A stretch of DNA of 7,682 nucleotides, taken from NCBI GenBank assembly GCA_937923125.1, contig CALALK010000039.1:1-7682 (forward strand), in the 5' to 3' direction. Origin of the DNA: an uncultured Carnobacterium sp. GTDB lineage: Bacteria > Bacillota > Bacilli > Lactobacillales > Aerococcaceae. Positions 4,496 to 7,682 of this stretch are shown piece after piece. Below the pieces are notes generated by a model. It was given only the letters and a program-made list of their open reading frames with translations, had not been told where the DNA came from and searched no databases. The first letter of the stretch is position 1; the number at the start of each line of letters is the position of its first letter. The translations under genes were made by a program, and so were the position numbers.

Positions 4496-5854
4496 ATGAA
4501 GAAAAACGAATTTTATACAGTAACAATTGAAGATTTAACGCATGAAGGACTTGGGGTCGGGAAGGTCGATGGATTCCCGCTATTTATCGAAAATAGTATT
4601 CCCGGAGAAGTCGTTCGTGTGAAGACGATGAAGATTGGAAAAAGTTATGGCTACGCGCGTGTGGAGGAGTGGCTGGAAGTGAGTCCGAACCGTGTGGAGG
4701 TAAAAGACGCCCTCGGAACACGTGTTGGGACGATGCCGTTGCAACATATGACGTATGAGAGCCAGCTGGACTTCAAGCAGCAACAAGTGAAAAATGTGAT
4801 GACGAAAATCGCGAAGATGCCTGAATTAGAAGTTCGTCCAACGCTTGGAATGGAGAGTGCGCTGGGCTACCGAAACAAGGCGCAAATTCCAGTGCGTACG
4901 GTAAACGGTCAGTTGACGACAGGCTTCTTCAAGAAGAACTCACATGACTTAATTCCAATTGAAGACTTCCATATTCAAGACCCTCAAATTGACCGCTTGA
5001 TTGTGGCGGTGCGTGATATTTTAAGAAAGTATCCAGTGGTGGCGTATGATGAGGCCAATCATACTGGCGACTTGAAGCATATTATCGTGCGACGCGGCTT
5101 GCGTACGAAGCAAGTGATGATTATTTTTGTGACGAGAACAAAGGTGTTGCCACAAGCGGAGGCGATTGTCAGAGACATTACAACGGCGCATCCGGAAGTG
5201 GTGTCTATCGTGCAAAACATCCAACCGAAGCCAACGAACGTCATCATGGGACGTGAGACGAAGGTGCTATTCGGGGAAGATGTGTACGAAGAGAAGTTGT
5301 TCGAATTCACGTTCAAGATTAGCGCGCGTTCGTTCTTCCAAGTGAATACCGTGCAAACCGAAGTACTTTATCAACAGGCGATTGACGCTGCGGACTTGAA
5401 GGGCGGCGAGACGGTCGTGGATGCGTATTGCGGAATCGGGACGATGAGCTTGGCCTTTGCCCGCGATGCCAAGAAAGTCTATGCCATGGAAATCGTGGAT
5501 GATGCGATTGTGATGGCGAAGGAAAATGCGAAGGCAAACGGCGTGACGAATGTGCACTTTGAAACGGGTGCGGCTGAGAAAATTATGCCACGCTGGAAGG
5601 AAGAAGGCATCCAGCCAGATGTGATTGTGGTGGATCCACCGCGCAAAGGGCTCGACCTTGCCTTTATCGAAGCAGCATGCGAAACTAGCCCAGAACGTAT
5701 CGTGTATGTGAGCTGTAACCCAGCAACACTCGCTCGCGACCTTGTACACTTCAAGGAACGAGGCTACGAGGCGCAGTACGTGCAACCCGTGGATATGTTC
5801 CCAATGACTGCGCATGTTGAGACGGTAGTATTAATGTCAAGGGTTGATAAATAA
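4496..5854 (+). CDS. rlmCD: 23S rRNA (uracil-C5)-methyltransferase, RlmCD/RumA family
   Basis: This 452-residue enzyme transfers a methyl group from S-adenosylmethionine to C5 of uridines in 23S rRNA (U747 and U1939 in E. coli numbering for the Gram-positive dual-site type). An N-terminal TRAM RNA-binding domain (about 1-60) is followed by the central domain and a Rossmann methyltransferase domain. There, motif I VVDAYCGIGT (307-316) binds SAM, DPPRKG (380-385) is motif IV, and SCNPATLARD (406-415) holds the catalytic nucleophile Cys407. Glu442 in HVETV is the expected base. None of the four cysteines that hold a [4Fe-4S] cluster in E. coli RlmD is present: there is no cysteine before Cys312. 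ATG 4496 is chosen because GGAGG (4484-4488) lies 7 nt before it; an in-frame extension to 4304 would run back through the Xre gene and terminator. The symbol rlmCD rather than rlmD is inferred from phylum. The gene is monocistronic. Confidence 0.93.
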   Translation: MKKNEFYTVTIEDLTHEGLGVGKVDGFPLFIENSIPGEVVRVKTMKIGKSYGYARVEEWLEVSPNRVEVKDALGTRVGTMPLQHMTYESQLDFKQQQVKNVMTKIAKMPELEVRPTLGMESALGYRNKAQIPVRTVNGQLTTGFFKKNSHDLIPIEDFHIQDPQIDRLIVAVRDILRKYPVVAYDEANHTGDLKHIIVRRGLRTKQVMIIFVTRTKVLPQAEAIVRDITTAHPEVVSIVQNIQPKPTNVIMGRETKVLFGEDVYEEKLFEFTFKISARSFFQVNTVQTEVLYQQAIDAADLKGGETVVDAYCGIGTMSLAFARDAKKVYAMEIVDDAIVMAKENAKANGVTNVHFETGAAEKIMPRWKEEGIQPDVIVVDPPRKGLDLAFIEAACETSPERIVYVSCNPATLARDLVHFKERGYEAQYVQPVDMFPMTAHVETVVLMSRVDK

Positions 5855-5885
5855 GAGTGTAATAAGATAAGTAAATAAAGGCTTT

Positions 5886-5934
5886 CCGTGATTTGAGGTC
5901 TGGTTTTAAGCCGGAAGGATAATCACGGTTTTTT
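5886..5934 (+). terminator. Rho-independent terminator of the methyltransferase gene
   Basis: CCGTGATT (5886-5893) pairs with AATCACGG (5921-5928), enclosing an inner hairpin (TCTGG with CCGGA), and six T follow (5929-5934). The stem is branched but the base is strong. Confidence 0.88.
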
Positions 5935-5999
5935 GTTTTGAGGGAAGATATCCGAAATTGGGGAATTTGAAAAGTAATCAGCCGATACGGTTATTGATT

Positions 6000-6045
6000 T
6001 GGTGAGTTGATAAGATGGTTGACTAAATAATGGTGAGTTGATAAG
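6000..6045. repeat. 15-bp direct repeat with 31-bp period
   Basis: TGGTGAGTTGATAAG is found at 6000-6014 and 6031-6045, exact in both, with partial similarity beyond (GTTGA-rich). The period is about three helical turns, so paired protein sites upstream of the TPR-like gene are possible. It may equally be slippage or decayed repeat sequence. The rest of 5935-6172 is AT-rich and shows no gene. Confidence 0.7.
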
Positions 6046-6141
6046 TTGATTGGCAAAGTTTCTTCGTAACATTGAACTGCTTACTATTCTAAATATTTAT
6101 CAAATCGGGATTTTTAATACTTAAAAACAATGCCTTTATTG

Positions 6142-6147
6142 TATAAC
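6142..6147 (+). promoter_or_regulatory. Possible -10 of the TPR-like gene
   Basis: TATAAC stands 25 bp before the start codon, preceded by an AT-rich stretch without a recognisable -35. It is the best candidate in the region but weak. Confidence 0.3.
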
Positions 6148-6172
6148 ATAAACACCTGATGGAGGTGTAATT

Positions 6173-6499
6173 ATGCACGTAGGATATAGAGAGGGATCTG
6201 GCAGGAAAAATGGCAAAGTAGATGAAGCTATTGCACTTTTTGATAAAGCTCGATATAACGGCTATGATGCTCCTGCGCTATATGATTCTTATGCTAAAGC
6301 TTATCGAAAAATTAAGGATTACGATAATGAAATTCTCATTCTTGATGAAGGAATTATGCGTAAAACACGGCACGATGTTGGTACTTTAGCGGCTCGTAGG
6401 GATAAGGCAATTAAGCTATTATTTGCTAAACAAGAGGCAGAGCGGATAGCTAAGGAAAAATCTGATTTTCTAAAAGCGAACAAAAAAGAGGATATTTAG
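6173..6499 (+). CDS. Small TPR-like helical protein
   Basis: This 108-residue cytosolic protein starts at ATG 6173, behind GGAGGTG (6161-6167). Residues 15-67 read as helical hairpins of tetratricopeptide type: VDEAIALFDKARY (16-28), APALYDSYAKAYRK (33-46) and YDNEILILDEGI (50-61), with alanine, tyrosine and leucine at the packing positions. The C-terminus (about 75-108) is a charged helix, possibly a coiled coil. TPR units bind other proteins; no catalytic residues are seen. The first 12 residues are polar and do not resemble a repeat. The TPR begins abruptly, as if this were the C-terminal part of a longer protein that kept or regained a ribosome site; an in-frame stop at 6149 rules out simple extension upstream. 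It is AT-rich compared with the methyltransferase gene to its left. A terminator follows at 6541. Confidence 0.72.
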   Translation: MHVGYREGSGRKNGKVDEAIALFDKARYNGYDAPALYDSYAKAYRKIKDYDNEILILDEGIMRKTRHDVGTLAARRDKAIKLLFAKQEAERIAKEKSDFLKANKKEDI

Positions 6500-6540
6500 A
6501 GGTTCAAAACGAAGTTAATAAGTTAATATAAAAATATACT

Positions 6541-6575
6541 AAGACTACGGAGTAAAATCTGTAGGCTTATTTTTT
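6541..6575 (+). terminator. Rho-independent terminator after the TPR-like gene
   Basis: CTACGGA (6545-6551) pairs with TCTGTAG (6558-6564, one G-T), loop GTAAAA, extended past a mismatch by AAG/CTT. A T-run at 6570-6575 follows. Confidence 0.82.
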
Positions 6576-6576
6576 A

Positions 6577-6585
6577 TGGTATAAT
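6577..6585 (+). promoter_or_regulatory. Extended -10 promoter of the membrane protein gene
   Basis: TGGTATAAT is a perfect extended -10 placed directly after the terminator, 31 bp before the start codon. The -35 position falls in the terminator stem and is poor, which extended -10 promoters tolerate. Confidence 0.65.
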
Positions 6586-6616
6586 AAATATAAATTAGAA
6601 TTTATAGGATAAAAAC

Positions 6617-7639
6617 ATGGCAAAAGTAAAAAATAACAAGATAAAAACATACATTCTATCAGCAATAACATTAATATGGCTAGCAGTTTCCATGATACTT
6701 TTATATATAAAAAGTAGGACTGGTTATAGAATATTAATTGATTTCTTTGGGTTACAATTAAGGCAAGAAGATGTCCTATTTATTCTTTTACTGATGATTG
6801 TAGCTTGGCTTGTCTTTTTTCTAAAGCTATTTTGGAAGAAATATTCTAGTAACATTGCTAGAGTTATTCTGGTAACAGGCTGGATTTTATTAATTGCAGG
6901 ATTCTTATTTGGGTCTTTAATTTTTTTAGGTGGTCATCTTGTAAGTACCTACTATACTTTTATTTCCCCTGATAAAAAACATACGCTAGTAGTTGATGAG
7001 GCTTCGTTCTTGCTTTCGTCAAATGTAAGTTTATTTGAAAGGATAAATCCTTTATTTATTGAAGATTTAGGCGCAGAAACCTCCCTCGATGATGGATTTT
7101 CACCAATTTCAGCAGGTAAGTACTGGATAAAGTGGGATGGAAATAGGGTTAGCCTTGCGATGTTGGATGAACTTGGGACTGGGACATGGGATGTAGTAAA
7201 AGTTTCCTTAGGAGATAGTGATAGGAATGTTCAACATGATAATTTAGACTCTGAGGGCAAGCCTATTGTCTATGAGGAAAATTATTCTCCTACGCTTCCT
7301 GCGAAAGATACCATTCATAAACCACTAACTAAACAAGAAATATTAGATAGTTTATCTCTTGAAAATGCTATCATAATACCAAATTCTAACTATGGACTTA
7401 TAGAGGTTGATAGGGCTATGGCTAGAAGTCTATGGTATTTTGTAAGAATTGAGGAAAATAGGATGATTTATATTTCTGATGCTCCGGATACATCTCCTAA
7501 AGTTGAGGGAGAAATTGATTCTGAAGGAAAAATACATTTAAGATTTACGGATATTAATAATAATCAAACCAATTATGAATCTTTAAACCAGGGAAAGACT
7601 TGGAAAAATGCTCATAAGTTTTCGGGTAACATGGATTAA
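6617..7639 (+). CDS. Membrane protein with three N-terminal helices and a large extracytoplasmic domain, function unknown
   Basis: I do not recognise a named family for this 340-residue protein. Three hydrophobic helices lie at about 10-31, 53-73 and 81-104. The lysine-rich N-terminus (KVKNNKIK) suggests it stays inside, which would place residues 105-340 outside the membrane. That domain starts TFISPDKKHTLVV (114-126), like the 'S-P-D-K-K-Y-T' openings of beta-strand-rich surface domains in other Gram-positive proteins. It continues with paired short segments such as GKYWIKWDGNRVSLAM (167-182) and a C-terminal part (about 240-330) rich in N, S and E. It has no cysteine, LPXTG or lipobox. The ribosome site (AGGA 6606-6609) is weak. 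The AT-rich composition matches the TPR-like gene. It is probably co-transcribed with the gene starting at 7679, 39 nt downstream. Confidence 0.78.
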   Translation: MAKVKNNKIKTYILSAITLIWLAVSMILLYIKSRTGYRILIDFFGLQLRQEDVLFILLLMIVAWLVFFLKLFWKKYSSNIARVILVTGWILLIAGFLFGSLIFLGGHLVSTYYTFISPDKKHTLVVDEASFLLSSNVSLFERINPLFIEDLGAETSLDDGFSPISAGKYWIKWDGNRVSLAMLDELGTGTWDVVKVSLGDSDRNVQHDNLDSEGKPIVYEENYSPTLPAKDTIHKPLTKQEILDSLSLENAIIIPNSNYGLIEVDRAMARSLWYFVRIEENRMIYISDAPDTSPKVEGEIDSEGKIHLRFTDINNNQTNYESLNQGKTWKNAHKFSGNMD

Positions 7640-7665
7640 ATCGGTGTAGACAAATGCAAATTTTT

Positions 7666-7682
7666 GGAGGTATAGATTATGG
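7666..7682 (+). CDS. Start of the next gene (ribosome site and ATG only)
   Basis: GGAGG (7666-7670) stands 8 nt before ATG (7679-7681), and the window ends one base later. With no terminator or promoter after the membrane protein gene, this is likely the second gene of its operon. The product cannot be told. Confidence 0.65.

Noticed and set aside
6060..6069. TTCTTCGTAA decamer shared with the right end of element B, taken as a third element
   Set aside because: No matching left arm, tip hairpin or conserved loops are found around it. It is a chance match or an unrecognisable remnant.

Overview
The window comes from a low-GC Gram-positive bacterium (Bacillota), most likely Lactobacillales. 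The evidence is strong AGGAGG-type ribosome sites, compact rho-independent terminators with T-runs, TATAAT/extended -10 promoters, and protein families typical of that order: an RlmCD/RumA-like methyltransferase without Fe-S cysteines and a small ABC-2 exporter. No species can be fixed from the sequence alone. No rRNA, tRNA, CRISPR array, transposase or phage gene was found.

Layout: (1) 1-585 is the 3' end of a gene for an uncharacterised soluble protein with a DUF2314-like C-terminus. (2) 586-1010 is non-coding; it holds a long imperfect palindrome (element A), a duplicated 33-bp segment and a bidirectional terminator. (3) 1011-1565 (minus) is a RimJ/RimL-type GNAT acetyltransferase, divergent from (4) 1811-3329, a two-gene operon for an ABC-2 exporter (ATPase plus six-helix permease) preceded by helically phased GTGAC repeats. 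(5) 3330-3806 is non-coding and highly structured: a second copy (element B) of the palindrome, a cloverleaf-like fold, a small hairpin and a terminator. (6) 3836-4398 is a compact autoregulated-looking module: a 34-bp perfect palindrome on the promoter, a very acidic 90-residue protein, and an Xre-type HTH regulator overlapping it by 65 nt. (7) 4496-5854 is the 23S rRNA uracil-5-methyltransferase, with its own -10 and terminator. (8) 6173-7639 is visibly more AT-rich and holds a small TPR-like protein and a three-helix membrane protein of unknown function. A further gene begins at 7679.

The main novelty candidate is the pair of elements A and B. Both fold as a three-way junction in which the helices are preserved although their sequences differ, while specific loops stay the same (TTCAA / AATTCA internal loop, CCnAAnGT-type terminal loop). 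This is the pattern expected of a structured RNA or a structure-selected dispersed repeat. The second candidate is the acidic-protein/Xre pair under a double palindromic operator, which has toxin-antitoxin-like architecture, although the first protein does not look like a known toxin. All function calls come from reading motifs; no database search was possible.
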